A stretch of DNA of 45,156 bases, taken from positions 1-45,156 of the forward strand of contig CAADUS010000012.1 in NCBI GenBank assembly GCA_900752275.1, read 5' to 3'. This document shows, in pieces, positions 14,308 to 22,792 of the stretch (the stretch's first letter is position 1; each line of letters begins with the position of its first letter). The position numbers and the translations under genes were made by a program. The notes beneath the pieces are model-generated. The model saw only the letters and a list, made by a program, of their open reading frames with translations. It did no database searches and was not told the origin of the DNA. This DNA comes from an uncultured Collinsella sp. GTDB taxonomy: Bacteria; Actinomycetota; Coriobacteriia; Coriobacteriales; Coriobacteriaceae.

Positions 14308-15374
14308 TTCTGCTCGCCTCCCTGTGTGCCGAGCTGGGCCTTGACCTGCTCGTCTAACCTGCGCGCCTCGGCGAAGGCGGAGGGCCGCAGGCGCGCCGTG
14401 TTCTCGACGAGCCAAGTGCCCAGGATGCCGCGTCCCGTCGGGTCGTTGCCCTCCTGGAGCAGCACGACGGACTCAGAAAGCGCGATGACGAGCTCGTCTT
14501 CGCTGTTCGGCTGGGTGCTCAGGCGCGCGAACTCGCCGTCGGGGAGCTCGTTTTGGCGGATGAGCGCCACGGCGCCGGTGGGGTAGGCGCGCAACAGGCG
14601 GCTGAGCACCTCGCGCGCGACCACGTGCTTGTGTTGCTTGAAGGCCAACGAGATCCGCGCGAGGAGCATCCAGGCGTCGTTGGCGCCGCGCCCCGCGTAG
14701 ATGGAGGGGTACGCGTGCTCGAGCTCGTCGAGCGCCGGCTCGTCCTCGAGCTTCGCCAACCCGAGCGCGAGCGTGAACCGCGCGTCGGAGATGTCGGTCG
14801 GGTCGATCTGGATGAGCTTGCGGGCGAGGTCCACGCACTGCCGGTTGCGCCCGCAGATGAGCGCGAGCTCAGCCATCGACGCGACCCAGCGCAGGTACGG
14901 GCGCATGGCGAGGTCCGCCGCGAGGGCGGCGCGGTCGGGCTCGTCGTCGGCCGCCAGGGCAGCGTCGCGTGCGGACTCGCAGGCTTGGCGGACGCGCGGC
15001 TCCTCCTGCGCGAGGAAGTCGTAGCGCGCGCTTATGCTGGGCAGCTCGTTGGAGGAGCGCATGCGGACTGCGTCGAAGCAGTCGGGGTCGAGCGCGAGGG
15101 CCTCGTCGAGCAGGCGCCTTCTCTGCGCTACGAGCTCCTTCGCGTGTTCGGCGTCGGCGAAGGGGAGCTGGTAGTCGATGGCGTCCGCCGCGAGCGAGAC
15201 GAGGTGGAAGGCGCGGTCGGCGTCGGTCTGCGGCAAAGAATCGCGGTCGGTCGCGAAGCGCTGGCCAAACCCGGCGAACGTCTTCATGGCGCGCAGCGGC
15301 TCTTCTTTGTCCAACTCACGAATAAACCGCAGGCCAAGGCGCTGATAATCCTCTTTGCGCGCGTCGTGCGCCAT
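14304..15374 (-). CDS. TPR-like protein of unknown function (paralogue A)
   Basis: This 356-residue soluble protein is predicted to be helical, with repeated helix pairs. Examples are HAKELVAQRRRLLDEALALD, ARFTLALGLAKLEDEPALDE and DAWMLLARISLAFKQHKHVV, in the style of tetratricopeptide repeats. The middle part aligns by eye with the downstream gene (ARFTLALGLAKLEDEPAL against ARNTAALAYARLEDEEGL, then a Trp-x-x-Leu-Ala-Arg helix), so a tandem duplication is likely. The last bases overlap the TTG start of that gene, which suggests coupled translation. The pair faces away from the alcohol dehydrogenase gene. I do not recognise a named family. Confidence 0.8.
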   Translation of the reverse strand: MAHDARKEDYQRLGLRFIRELDKEEPLRAMKTFAGFGQRFATDRDSLPQTDADRAFHLVSLAADAIDYQLPFADAEHAKELVAQRRRLLDEALALDPDCFDAVRMRSSNELPSISARYDFLAQEEPRVRQACESARDAALAADDEPDRAALAADLAMRPYLRWVASMAELALICGRNRQCVDLARKLIQIDPTDISDARFTLALGLAKLEDEPALDELEHAYPSIYAGRGANDAWMLLARISLAFKQHKHVVAREVLSRLLRAYPTGAVALIRQNELPDGEFARLSTQPNSEDELVIALSESVVLLQEGNDPTGRGILGTWLVENTARLRPSAFAEARRLDEQVKAQLGTQGGEQN

Positions 15375-15678
15375 GCTCGCCCCCTTGAGTCCGGACCTTC
15401 TCGCCGGCCGATCAGGCAGCGAGCCTGTAACTAATCTATATTACCCAACAAGGTGTCCGCTCATACTGTTCTGGCGCATAAAACCGTCTGCCAGTCTGTG
15501 AACGGTAGCTGGCTCCCCGTCGGCCCCACGGTGCTAACCTAAAGGCGTTTGGGGCATGGCATTGTTTGAACAAACCCCAGATGAGGTCCTTTTTTTCTTA
15601 GCCAAAGAGCGTCGCCGCGTGCGCGCGACGGCCTCGAATCCGGCACGGGGGTGCCGGCACAGGAATTGGAGGAGAGTC
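15375..15678. other. Divergent intergenic region before the alcohol dehydrogenase
   Basis: This gap of 304 bases between divergent genes must hold both promoters. Visible structures are a small dyad GTTTG-AA-CAAAC (15564-15575), a hairpin CGTCGC/GCGACG (15610-15630), and CCGGCAC/GTGCCGG (15640-15657) just before the ribosome binding site GGAGGAG (15668-15674). The first dyad may be an operator. No further gene is seen. Confidence 0.4.
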
Positions 15679-16902
15679 ATGGGACGTTTTACCAACCCGC
15701 GCGACCTGTATTTTGGTGAGGGTGCCCGCCATGAGGTGAAGAACCTCAAGGGCAAGAAGGCCATCATCGTCTCCGGCGGCCACTCTATGCGCCGCGGCGG
15801 CTTCCTGCAGGACGTCGAGGCCGACCTCAAGGCCGCTGGCATGGAGGTCAAGCTCTTCGAGGGCGTCGAGTCCGATCCTTCCATCGAGACCGTCATGAAG
15901 GGCGCGGCCGCCATGCGCGAGTTCGAGCCCGACTGGATCGTCGCCATCGGCGGCGGCTCCCCGATCGACGCCGCGAAGGCCATGTGGGTCTTCTACGAGT
16001 ACCCCGACGAGTCGTTCGACAACATCATCCAGCCGTTCAGCTTCCCTGAGCTGCGCCAGAAGGCCAAGTTCTGCGCCATCTCGTCGACTTCCGGCACCGC
16101 GACCGAGGTCACTGCGTTCTCCGTCATCACCGACTACGCCAAGGGCATCAAGTACCCGCTGGCCGACTTTAACATCACCCCTGATGTCGCCATCGTCGAC
16201 CCCGAGCTGACCTACAGCATGCCCGCCAAGCTCTGCGCCCACACCGGCATGGACGCCCTGACCCACTGCCTCGAGGCTTACGTTTCGACCTGCGCCTCCA
16301 TGTTCACCGACGCCAACGCCCTCCACGGCATCCGCGAGATCGTCGAGTGGCTGCCCAAGTCCTACACTGGCGACCATGAGGCTCGCCAGCACATGCACGA
16401 GGCCCAGTGCATCGCCGGCATCGCCTTCTCGTCCGGCCTGCTCGGCATCGTTCACTCCATGGCGCACAAGACCGGCGCCGCCTTCGAGAACGGCCACATC
16501 ATCCACGGTGCCGCCAACGCCATGTACCTCGGCAAGGCCATCCAGTGGAACTCCAAGGACCCGCGCGCTGCCGAGCGCTACGCCTACGTCGCCAAGGAGA
16601 TTCTGCACCTTCCGGGCAACACCAACGAGGAGCTCATCGCCGCGCTCGTCAAGAAGATCCGCGACATGAACGACCAGCTCAACATCCCGCAGTCCATCAA
16701 GGATTACGCCAACGGCGGCGTCAAGGTCGACGCCGACAACCCGCAGATGGTCTCCGAGGAGGAGTTCCTGGCCAAGCTTCCCGAGATCGCGGCGAACGCC
16801 GAGCAGGACGCCTGCACGCCGGAGAACCCGCGCGAGACCAAGGCTGCCGACTTCGAGAAGATCCTCAAGGCCTGCTACTACGACACGGACATCGACTTCT
16901 AA
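15679..16902 (+). CDS. Iron-containing alcohol dehydrogenase
   Basis: This 407-residue Fe-dependent alcohol dehydrogenase would interconvert alcohols and aldehydes or ketones with NAD(P)H. The nucleotide-binding part contains IVAIGGGSPIDAAKAM and SSTSGTATEVTAFSV. The metal site follows in GMDALTHCLEAYVS, GIVHSMAHKTGAAF and ENGHIIHGAANA, which supply the conserved Asp/His ligands. The length fits butanol-dehydrogenase-like members. ATG 15679 has GGAGGAG five bases upstream; longer in-frame starts run through the leader hairpins. It is a single-gene unit ending in a strong terminator. In a fermenting anaerobe it probably reoxidises NADH; the substrate is not evident. Confidence 0.92.
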   Translation: MGRFTNPRDLYFGEGARHEVKNLKGKKAIIVSGGHSMRRGGFLQDVEADLKAAGMEVKLFEGVESDPSIETVMKGAAAMREFEPDWIVAIGGGSPIDAAKAMWVFYEYPDESFDNIIQPFSFPELRQKAKFCAISSTSGTATEVTAFSVITDYAKGIKYPLADFNITPDVAIVDPELTYSMPAKLCAHTGMDALTHCLEAYVSTCASMFTDANALHGIREIVEWLPKSYTGDHEARQHMHEAQCIAGIAFSSGLLGIVHSMAHKTGAAFENGHIIHGAANAMYLGKAIQWNSKDPRAAERYAYVAKEILHLPGNTNEELIAALVKKIRDMNDQLNIPQSIKDYANGGVKVDADNPQMVSEEEFLAKLPEIAANAEQDACTPENPRETKAADFEKILKACYYDTDIDF

Positions 16903-16927
16903 GCCTCGCTTAGTAGCATAAAGTCTG

Positions 16928-16962
16928 GAAACCCCGCCGAGCTTCGCGCTCGACGGGGTTTC
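16928..16962 (+). terminator. Terminator of the alcohol dehydrogenase gene
   Basis: GAAACCCCG (16928-16936) pairs with CGGGGTTTC (16954-16962), with the inner arms CGAGC/GCTCG and the tail TTTG. It is a classic bidirectional-looking intrinsic terminator 26 bases after the stop. Confidence 0.85.
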
Positions 16963-17031
16963 TTTGCGTCGGTGTTGTCGTTCTTCTTCCTAGATTCGGA
17001 ATCAGGCCATTCATATTAATAACGGGAGCAA

Positions 17032-17084
17032 AAAGGGGCTCTAATTTATAAAGAATCGCGATTCTTATAAATTAGAGCCCCTTT
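17032..17084. terminator. AT-rich near-perfect palindrome between convergent genes
   Basis: AAAGGGGCTCTAATTTATAA with GAATCG, and its reverse complement, give a 26-bp stem with a single bulged A and no loop. It lies 22 bases before the end of the convergent MurE-like gene. A bidirectional terminator is the likeliest role. The AT-rich core stands out against the GC-rich surroundings. Confidence 0.65.
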
Positions 17085-17106
17085 ACAGGCGTCAATTTTA
17101 CAGGGT

Positions 17107-18663
17107 TCAGCAAGTGGACGATTTTCTCTGGCGCGAATTCAGCTCCGCGATGTGGCGTGCGGCGAGCGCGGAGTCCGTCTCGACGTGCTCGTATCCGTTG
17201 GCGACGTGCTGCGTCGCGTCGGATCCCTTGGCAAGAAGGAGCACCACGGCACGCCGGCCGCAGCTCTTTGTGAGGTCAAAGGCGCGCGCGACGGCGGCCT
17301 CGCGGTCGAGCACGGTCTCGTGCGGGAAGCCCGCGGGCAGCGCCTCCTCCATCTGGCGGCAGATGTCTGCCGGGTCCTCGGTCCACGGGTCGTCGGTGGT
17401 CAGCACGATGCGGTTGACGTACTTGGCCGCGACCTCGGGCAGGTCGCGGCGGCGCTCGACGGCCTTGCCGCCCACCGCGCCGAAGACCGCGATCTTCTCG
17501 GCATCGGCAAAGCTGCCCTGAATGGCGGACAGCAGCGAGTCGAACGCCATGCGGTTGTGCGCGTAGTCGACGACGGCGGTCACGCGGCCGTCGTCGGTGC
17601 GGTAGAACTCCATGCGGCCGGGGACGTGTGTGACGGCGAGGCCGGCGACGATCTGGTCGACGGAAAGTCCCAGCTCCTCGGCGCAGATGGCGGCGCACAG
17701 CGCGTTGCTCACGCTGAAGTCGCCGGGGAAGGGGAGGGACGCCGGGCGCGCCTCTTCGCCGAGGTGGAGGGTGAAGCGGATGCCCGTCTCGTCGGCCTGG
17801 AGGTCGGAGGCCCAGGCATAGGCCTCGGGCCGGTTGAGGCCGAAGGTCAGGACGCGGTCGGCCGAGCCCGAGCGGGCGGCTTCGAGGATGCGGTCGGCGT
17901 GATCGGAGTCGAGGTTGACGACCGCTCTGCGGCACTGCTCGAAGATCCGCAGCTTTGAGCTGAAGTAGTCCTCGAAGTCCTTGTGCTCGACCGCGCTGAT
18001 GTGGTCGAGGCCGATGTTCAGAAAGCAGCCGAGCGCGAGGTCGACGCCGTAGCTGCGGTCGTACTTGAGCGCCTGGCTGGAGACCTCCATGACGAGGCCG
18101 CCGAGCTGCGCGTCGCAGGCGTTTGCCAGATGGCGCCAGAGGTCGGGGCTTTCCGGCGTCGTGTTGCGAGAAGGGCTGTCCTCGATGCCGTCGTAGGTCT
18201 CGACGGTGCCGATAATGCCGCAGGTTCCCTTTCCGCGGGCGTGGTCGACGATGGAGCGGACCATATAAGCGCAGGTCGTCTTGCCCTTGGTGCCCGTGAT
18301 GCCGATGATGGGCAGGTCGCGGTCGGGCCGGCCGAAGGCGGCGGCGGACGCGATGGCCATCGCGCGGCGCAGGTCTCCAGCGGCGACGGTGAGGGCGGGG
18401 AGCGCGGGCTCGGCGGCCGCGAGCTCGGGGAGCTTGACGGCGTCGGCGAGGTAGGCGACGGCGCCCGCCTCGCGCGCGGACGAGAGGAACGCCGGGCGGA
18501 ACGCGGCGCCCTTGCAGACGAAGATGTCGCCCGCACGGACAGCGCGCGAGTCGCAGGCGGCGCCGGTGATCACGGGGTCGGTGGTGGTCGGGGCGTGGAC
18601 CTCGCAGGCGATGTCGTGCGCGCGCAGCTCGCCTGCCAGCTGCGATAAAGTCAAGGTATCCAT
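17107..18663 (-). CDS. murE: MurE-type UDP-MurNAc-tripeptide ligase
   Basis: This 518-residue Mur ligase adds the third amino acid to UDP-MurNAc-L-Ala-D-Glu during peptidoglycan synthesis. Domain 1 shows GAACDSRAVRAGDIFVCKGA (34-53), domain 2 the ATP loop GITGTKGKTT (121-130) and YFSSKLRIF with the carbamylated-lysine position Lys237. Domain 3 has VVDYAHN (364-370). The substrate-selecting motif, DNPR in meso-diaminopimelate enzymes, reads DDPW (424-427) in LTTDDPWTEDPADI. That argues against the usual diaminopimelate specificity and for a different diamino acid such as lysine or ornithine. The gene stands alone on the minus strand, not in a dcw cluster, so a MurE paralogue is possible. Confidence 0.85.
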   Translation of the reverse strand: MDTLTLSQLAGELRAHDIACEVHAPTTTDPVITGAACDSRAVRAGDIFVCKGAAFRPAFLSSAREAGAVAYLADAVKLPELAAAEPALPALTVAAGDLRRAMAIASAAAFGRPDRDLPIIGITGTKGKTTCAYMVRSIVDHARGKGTCGIIGTVETYDGIEDSPSRNTTPESPDLWRHLANACDAQLGGLVMEVSSQALKYDRSYGVDLALGCFLNIGLDHISAVEHKDFEDYFSSKLRIFEQCRRAVVNLDSDHADRILEAARSGSADRVLTFGLNRPEAYAWASDLQADETGIRFTLHLGEEARPASLPFPGDFSVSNALCAAICAEELGLSVDQIVAGLAVTHVPGRMEFYRTDDGRVTAVVDYAHNRMAFDSLLSAIQGSFADAEKIAVFGAVGGKAVERRRDLPEVAAKYVNRIVLTTDDPWTEDPADICRQMEEALPAGFPHETVLDREAAVARAFDLTKSCGRRAVVLLLAKGSDATQHVANGYEHVETDSALAARHIAELNSRQRKSSTC

Positions 18664-18686
18664 GCGCTCCAGTATAAGCCGCCCAA

Positions 18687-18796
18687 CACTGGGTGACAGT
18701 CATTGCGTGCAGCACTTTTGGGACACCCATCAGCCAATGACTGTCACCCAGTGATGGGTGTCACAGGATGCTGCACGCAATGACTGTCACCCAGTG
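18687..18796. repeat. Nested inverted repeat with three AATGACTGTCACCCAGTG copies
   Basis: Outer arms 18687-18714 and 18769-18796 are perfect 28-base reverse complements (CACTGGGTGACAGTCATTG plus CGTGCAGCA). Between them lies a third copy at 18735-18753, flanked by its own arms GACACCCAT (18722-18730) and ATGGGTGTC (18754-18762). The structure fills the gap between the MurE-like start and the tRNA promoter. A further copy lies at 26409-26427. Confidence 0.8.
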
Positions 18797-18833
18797 AGGG
18801 TGGGAGGGAACGTATGGTAAACTGGCTTGGTCT

Positions 18834-18909
18834 GGGCGATTGGCGCAGCGGCTAGCGCAGGTGCTTTACACGCACAAGGCCGGGAGTTCGAACCTCTCAT
18901 CGCCCACCA
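18834..18909 (+). tRNA. tRNA-Val (anticodon TAC)
   Basis: All arms fold: acceptor GGGCGAT/ATCGCCC, D stem GCGC/GCGC, anticodon loop TTTACAC with TAC, T arm GGGAG-TTCGAAC-CTCTC, and an encoded 3' ACCA. The top anticodon-stem pair (G27-A43) is mismatched; the other four pair. Length is 76 bases. Confidence 0.93.
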
Positions 18910-18920
18910 TAGGATAGCCG

Positions 18921-18955
18921 GCCCCGGCCCGCGAGCGCGGTCCGGGGCTTCTTTG
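18921..18955 (+). terminator. Terminator after tRNA-Val
   Basis: GCCCCGG (18921-18927) pairs with CCGGGGC (18942-18948), followed by TTCTTTG. It ends before the rph ribosome binding site. Confidence 0.7.
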
Positions 18956-18971
18956 TAGGGAGGCAAGAAGC

Positions 18972-19715
18972 ATGACTACCCCCGAAGCGCCGCGCGAGCG
19001 CAGCTATGGCCGCGCCGCGGACCAGATGCGGCCCATCAAGCTCACGAACGACATCATTAAGACAGCCGACGGCTCGTGCCTCGCCGAGTTCGGCGACACG
19101 CGCGTTCTGTGCTGCGCGACCGTCGAGGAAGGTGTGCCCAAATGGCGCCGCGCGAGCCACGGCTGCGGGTGGGTCACCGCCGAGTACGCGATGCTCCCCG
19201 CGTCAACCGCGCGCAGGTCAAAGCGGGAGTACGGCGCGCGAAAGGGCCGCAGCATGGAGATCGAGCGCCTGATCGGCCGCAGCCTGCGCAGCGTCGTCCG
19301 TATGGAAAAGATGGGCGAGATCACGGTCACGCTCGACTGCGACGTCATCCAGGCGGACGGCGGCACCCGAACGGCGAGCGTGACCGGCGCCTGGGTCGCC
19401 CTGCACGACGCGCTCATGGGCCTCGTCCGCGCGAACAAGCTCAACCGTCTGCCGCTCACCGGTCAGGTCGCCGCGATCTCGGCGGGCATCGTCGGCGGGG
19501 AGGCGCTTCTCGACCTCGACTACTCCGAGGACAGCCACGCGGACGTGGACCTGAACCTCGTGGGGACGGACGCCGGCGGCATCGTCGAGGTGCAGGGCAC
19601 GGGCGAGCGCTCGACGTTCAGCCGCGCTCAGCTCGACGGGCTCCTCGACATGGGCCAGGCGGCCATCGAGCGCCTCGTGGCCATCCAGAACGACGTGACC
19701 GGGTTCAGGGACTGA
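18972..19715 (+). CDS. rph: Ribonuclease PH
   Basis: This 247-residue phosphorolytic 3'-5' exoribonuclease trims tRNA 3' ends using phosphate. Family marks run through the protein: an R-x-x-D-Q-x-R-P start (RAADQMRPIKLTNDIIKTAD), FGDTRVLCCATVEEGVPKW, GWVTAEYAMLPASTARR, IGRSLRSVV, and the active-site block VTLDCDVIQADGGTRTASVT. The C-terminus shows VDLNLVGTDAGGIVEVQGTGE. Length fits the family (about 240 residues). It follows tRNA-Val and its terminator and has GGGAGGC before the ATG. The rdgB gene begins 22 bases later, the well-known rph-rdgB pair. Confidence 0.96.
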   Translation: MTTPEAPRERSYGRAADQMRPIKLTNDIIKTADGSCLAEFGDTRVLCCATVEEGVPKWRRASHGCGWVTAEYAMLPASTARRSKREYGARKGRSMEIERLIGRSLRSVVRMEKMGEITVTLDCDVIQADGGTRTASVTGAWVALHDALMGLVRANKLNRLPLTGQVAAISAGIVGGEALLDLDYSEDSHADVDLNLVGTDAGGIVEVQGTGERSTFSRAQLDGLLDMGQAAIERLVAIQNDVTGFRD

Positions 19716-19737
19716 CGGCCCAAACAAGGAGGAAAAC

Positions 19738-20340
19738 ATGGCGGACAAGAAAACCGTGATCGTGGCGACCGGAAACGCGCACAAGGTCGTCGAGATCGAG
19801 GCGATCCTCTCGCGCGTGATGCCCGACGTGCGCTTCGTGGCGCTCGGCGAGCTCGGTGACTTCCCCGACCCTGAGGAGAACGGCTCCGACTTCTACGAGA
19901 ACGCGCTGATCAAGGCCCGCGCCGCGCAGGCCGAGACGGGCCTTGAGCTGGCCGTCGCGGACGACTCCGGCCTGTGCGTCGACGCGCTCGACGGCGCGCC
20001 GGGGATCTTCTCCGCGCGCTGGGCGGGCGAGCACGGCAACGACGGAGCGAACAACCAGAAACTCCTGCGCGAGCTCGCCGACGTGGAGGACGCCGACCGG
20101 ACCGCGCGCTTCCACTCGACCGTCGTGCTCGTACGCGGCGACGAGGTCCTGCGCGGCGACGGCGACTGCCCCGGCGTCATCGGCCATGAGCTACGCGGGT
20201 CCAACGGCTTCGGCTACGACCCGCTGTTCTGGCCGAACGACGTCCCGGGCCGCACAATGGCGGAGCTCTCGCTCGACGAGAAGAACCGCATCTCGCACCG
20301 CGCCCGCGCGCTCGCGGATCTCGCGGCGAAGGTGGGGTAA
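19738..20340 (+). CDS. rdgB: XTP/dITP diphosphatase (RdgB/HAM1)
   Basis: This 200-residue house-cleaning enzyme removes ITP, dITP and XTP from the nucleotide pool by hydrolysis to the monophosphate. It starts with the substrate loop VIVATGNAHKVVEIEAIL and contains the conserved block LAVADDSGLCVDALDGAPG then FSARWAG, and near the end GSNGFGYDPLFW and AELSLDEKNRISHRARAL. These are the standard HAM1 signatures and the length is normal. AAGGAGG precedes the ATG. It lies directly downstream of rph in one transcription unit, both acting on nucleic-acid quality control. Confidence 0.96.
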   Translation: MADKKTVIVATGNAHKVVEIEAILSRVMPDVRFVALGELGDFPDPEENGSDFYENALIKARAAQAETGLELAVADDSGLCVDALDGAPGIFSARWAGEHGNDGANNQKLLRELADVEDADRTARFHSTVVLVRGDEVLRGDGDCPGVIGHELRGSNGFGYDPLFWPNDVPGRTMAELSLDEKNRISHRARALADLAAKVG

Positions 20341-20530
20341 GCCCGCGCCGACCGTCCTCGCCGCCGCCCGCGCACCGTTCGGCTGGTAACATAAAAATGA
20401 GCCAGTTAACAGGCGAAACATCGCGCACAATAGATTTAGCTGCGGACGGGCAGGGGCCTCGACGCGGCGGGTCTTTCTCTTATCGTTTTCGCGGCCGCGC
20501 CCTGGCGGTTACGCAAAAGAAGGAGTAAGC

Positions 20531-21265
20531 ATGAAGATCGTTCGCGCCAAGGATTACCAGGACATGAGCCGCAAGGCCGCCAACATCATCTCGGCCCAGG
20601 TCATCCTCAAGCCCGAATGCATCCTCGGCCTCGCCACCGGCAGCACGCCGATGGGCGCCTACCAGCAGCTGATCAAGTGGTACGAGAAAGGCGACGTCGA
20701 TTTCTCGCAGGTCAGCACCTTCAACCTCGACGAGTACGTGGGGCTTTCCGACGACGACCCGCAGAGCTACCACTACTTCATGCGCAAGAACTTCTTTGAC
20801 CACGTGAACATCGATCTCGCGAAGACCCACGTGCCCGACGGCGCGACCAAGGACCCCGAGTCCTTCTGCAAGAACTACGACCGCATGATCGCCGAGGCCG
20901 GCTACCCTGACCTGCAGCTCCTCGGCATCGGCAACAACGGCCACATCGGTTTCAACGAGCCGGACGACCACTTCAGCGCCGGCACCCACTGCGTCGACCT
21001 CACCGAGAGCACCATCCAGGCCAACTCCCGCCTCTTCGAGAAGGAGGAGGATGTCCCGCGCCAGGCCTACACCATGGGCGTCCAGACCATCATGTACGCG
21101 CATATGATCCTCGTCGCCGCCAACGGTGAGAAGAAGGCTCAGGCTGTTCGCGACATGTGCTTCGGCCCCGTGACCCCGAGCTGCCCCGCCTCCATCCTGC
21201 AGCTGCACACCAACTGCGTCGTGGTCGCCGACGAGGCCGCGCTTTCGCTCTGCCCCGCTGAGTAA
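20531..21265 (+). CDS. nagB: Glucosamine-6-phosphate deaminase
   Basis: This 244-residue enzyme converts glucosamine-6-phosphate to fructose-6-phosphate and ammonia, the entry of amino sugars such as mucin-derived GlcNAc into glycolysis. Motifs seen are GLATGSTPMGAYQ (33-45, phosphate binding), FNLDEYVGL with the catalytic Asp67, and GIGNNGHIGFNEP (132-144) with the active-site His138. The length matches the short, non-allosteric Gram-positive type, not the longer enterobacterial NagB (266 residues). AAGGAG lies eight bases before the ATG. The gene stands alone; no nagA or permease gene is adjacent. Confidence 0.95.
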   Translation: MKIVRAKDYQDMSRKAANIISAQVILKPECILGLATGSTPMGAYQQLIKWYEKGDVDFSQVSTFNLDEYVGLSDDDPQSYHYFMRKNFFDHVNIDLAKTHVPDGATKDPESFCKNYDRMIAEAGYPDLQLLGIGNNGHIGFNEPDDHFSAGTHCVDLTESTIQANSRLFEKEEDVPRQAYTMGVQTIMYAHMILVAANGEKKAQAVRDMCFGPVTPSCPASILQLHTNCVVVADEAALSLCPAE

Positions 21266-21393
21266 AAGACGGACAGGCCCCTGACCTCGGCGCCGTTTGC
21301 GCTCGCCGGTTGGCCGCCGTCTTTGATATGGGCACAAAAGGGCCTGGCCCTTTTGCATAAGGCCCGGCGCCGCTCCCCCACGGCGCTGGGCCT
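21265..21393. terminator. Cluster of three hairpins between nagB and the aminopeptidase
   Basis: AAAGACGG/CCGTCTTT (21265-21324) encloses a weaker structure. CAAAAGGGCC-T-GGCCCTTTTG (21335-21355) is a perfect palindromic stem. AGGCCCGGCGCCG/CGGCGCTGGGCCT (21360-21393) is a 13-bp stem with one mismatch. They lie between convergent genes and would stop transcription from both sides. A further 88 bases to the aminopeptidase stop hold nothing evident. Confidence 0.7.
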
Positions 21394-21481
21394 CTTGTTT
21401 GGATTGCCGCTGCTGCGGCGCGATGACCGCAGGACGTTGCCGGAACGGCGGCTGGCGCGCCCGGATCCAGCGCGCTTCTCG

Positions 21482-22567
21482 CTAGATCTTGAGTACCGTG
21501 AGCTCCTTGGTGTAACTGTTCAGGACCTCGCGGCCGTCGTCGGTCACGATCAGAAGGTCTTCGACGCGGACGCCGATGTCGCCCGGCAGGTAGATGCCCG
21601 GCTCGATCGAGAAGCACTGCCCGGGGCGCACGCCCTCGTGGTGGACGCTCGACACGTCGCCGGGCTCGTGGTCTGTAAGGCCGATCTGGTGACCGAGGCG
21701 GTGGTTGAAGTAGGGGCCCCAACCGGCGTCCTCGATGATGCGGCGCGCGGTGAGGTCGATCTGGGCGAACTCGACGCCCGGGCGCACGATGGCCTCGGCG
21801 GCCTCGTTGGCGCGGCGCACGGTGTCGTAGACGCGGCGCTGGTGCTCGGTCGGCTCGGCGGTGAAGAACGTGCGCGTCATGTCCGAGCAGTACCAGTCCT
21901 TCTTGCAACCGACGTCGAAGAGCACGATGTCTCCCAGCTTAAACGGGGTGTCGTCGGGCTCGTGGTGCGGGTCGGCGCCGTGGTCGCCGAAGCTCACGAT
22001 GGGCGTGAAGGAATGGTCCTGCGCGCCGAGGCGGCGGTACTCACCCAAAAGCCCGTCGGCGATCTGGCGCTCGGTGACGCCGGGGCGCACCTGCGCGGCG
22101 AGCCACTCCATGGCCTGGTCGTTGACGGCGGAGGCGGCGCGCATGAGCTCCTGCTCGCGGGAGTCCTTGATCGAGCGGGCGTCGTCTATGGCGTCAGAGG
22201 CGAGGGCGAAGCCGGTCGCGGCACCGGCCTCCATGAGAGGGACGAGCCAACGCGCCGAGAGCTCTTTGTCGACACCGAGTGCCGATGCGTGGTCGGTCAC
22301 GGCGCACACGAGGGCGATGGGATCCTCGGTGTCGTCGAAGGTGCGCACGTCGGCGCACGCGTCTCCGACCTCGGGGAAGAGCCGGTTGCAGAACATCACG
22401 GGCTCGCGGGTCTCGTCGCACGGGACGTAGAGCGCGAGGAACCGCTCGTAGGGCTCGGTGTAGTAGCCGCAGAGCCACCAGATGGACAAGGGGTCCACCA
22501 GCAGCATCTGGTTGAGGCCGCGGGAGCGCAGGTTGGCGCGCACGCGGGCAAGGCGATCGTTGTTCAT
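21482..22567 (-). CDS. Xaa-Pro aminopeptidase-like M24 peptidase
   Basis: This cytosolic metallopeptidase of 361 residues probably removes N-terminal residues from peptides with proline second. It has an N-terminal creatinase-like domain (about 1-130) and a C-terminal pita-bread domain. The metal ligands appear in order: Asp in LFDVGCKKDWYCSDMTRTF (two Asp), His in RLGHQIGLTDHEPGD, Glu in CFSIEPGIYLPG and Glu in VRVEDLLIVTDDG. The spacing is typical of M24B. AAGGATCACGCC before the ATG gives a moderate ribosome binding site. It is a single gene between the nagB terminators and the divergent veg gene. Closely related M24 members include dipeptidases (PepQ), which cannot be excluded. Confidence 0.9.
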   Translation of the reverse strand: MNNDRLARVRANLRSRGLNQMLLVDPLSIWWLCGYYTEPYERFLALYVPCDETREPVMFCNRLFPEVGDACADVRTFDDTEDPIALVCAVTDHASALGVDKELSARWLVPLMEAGAATGFALASDAIDDARSIKDSREQELMRAASAVNDQAMEWLAAQVRPGVTERQIADGLLGEYRRLGAQDHSFTPIVSFGDHGADPHHEPDDTPFKLGDIVLFDVGCKKDWYCSDMTRTFFTAEPTEHQRRVYDTVRRANEAAEAIVRPGVEFAQIDLTARRIIEDAGWGPYFNHRLGHQIGLTDHEPGDVSSVHHEGVRPGQCFSIEPGIYLPGDIGVRVEDLLIVTDDGREVLNSYTKELTVLKI

Positions 22568-22792
22568 GGCGTGATCCTTTCGACGCTTGCCAGTGTAGCG
22601 CGCGGGGGCGCGCCGGGGGCAAGAAGCGCGGCCCGGGCACGTGATCCCGGCGTTTGGGGCGAACCTGACAGTCGGGCGCCTGCCCCATCTGGTGTTGTCG
22701 TGTCAAATGTGGGTTAAGTGGGTTTTTTATGGCTCCCTACGGGGTAAGATAATAGATTGCTAAACAACGACACCCGTCCGGAGGCATTTCAG

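Noticed and set aside
20387..20530. Extra small gene or regulatory RNA before nagB
   Set aside because: The short frames here lack ribosome binding sites and recognisable sequence; only a normal leader with AAGGAG is supported.
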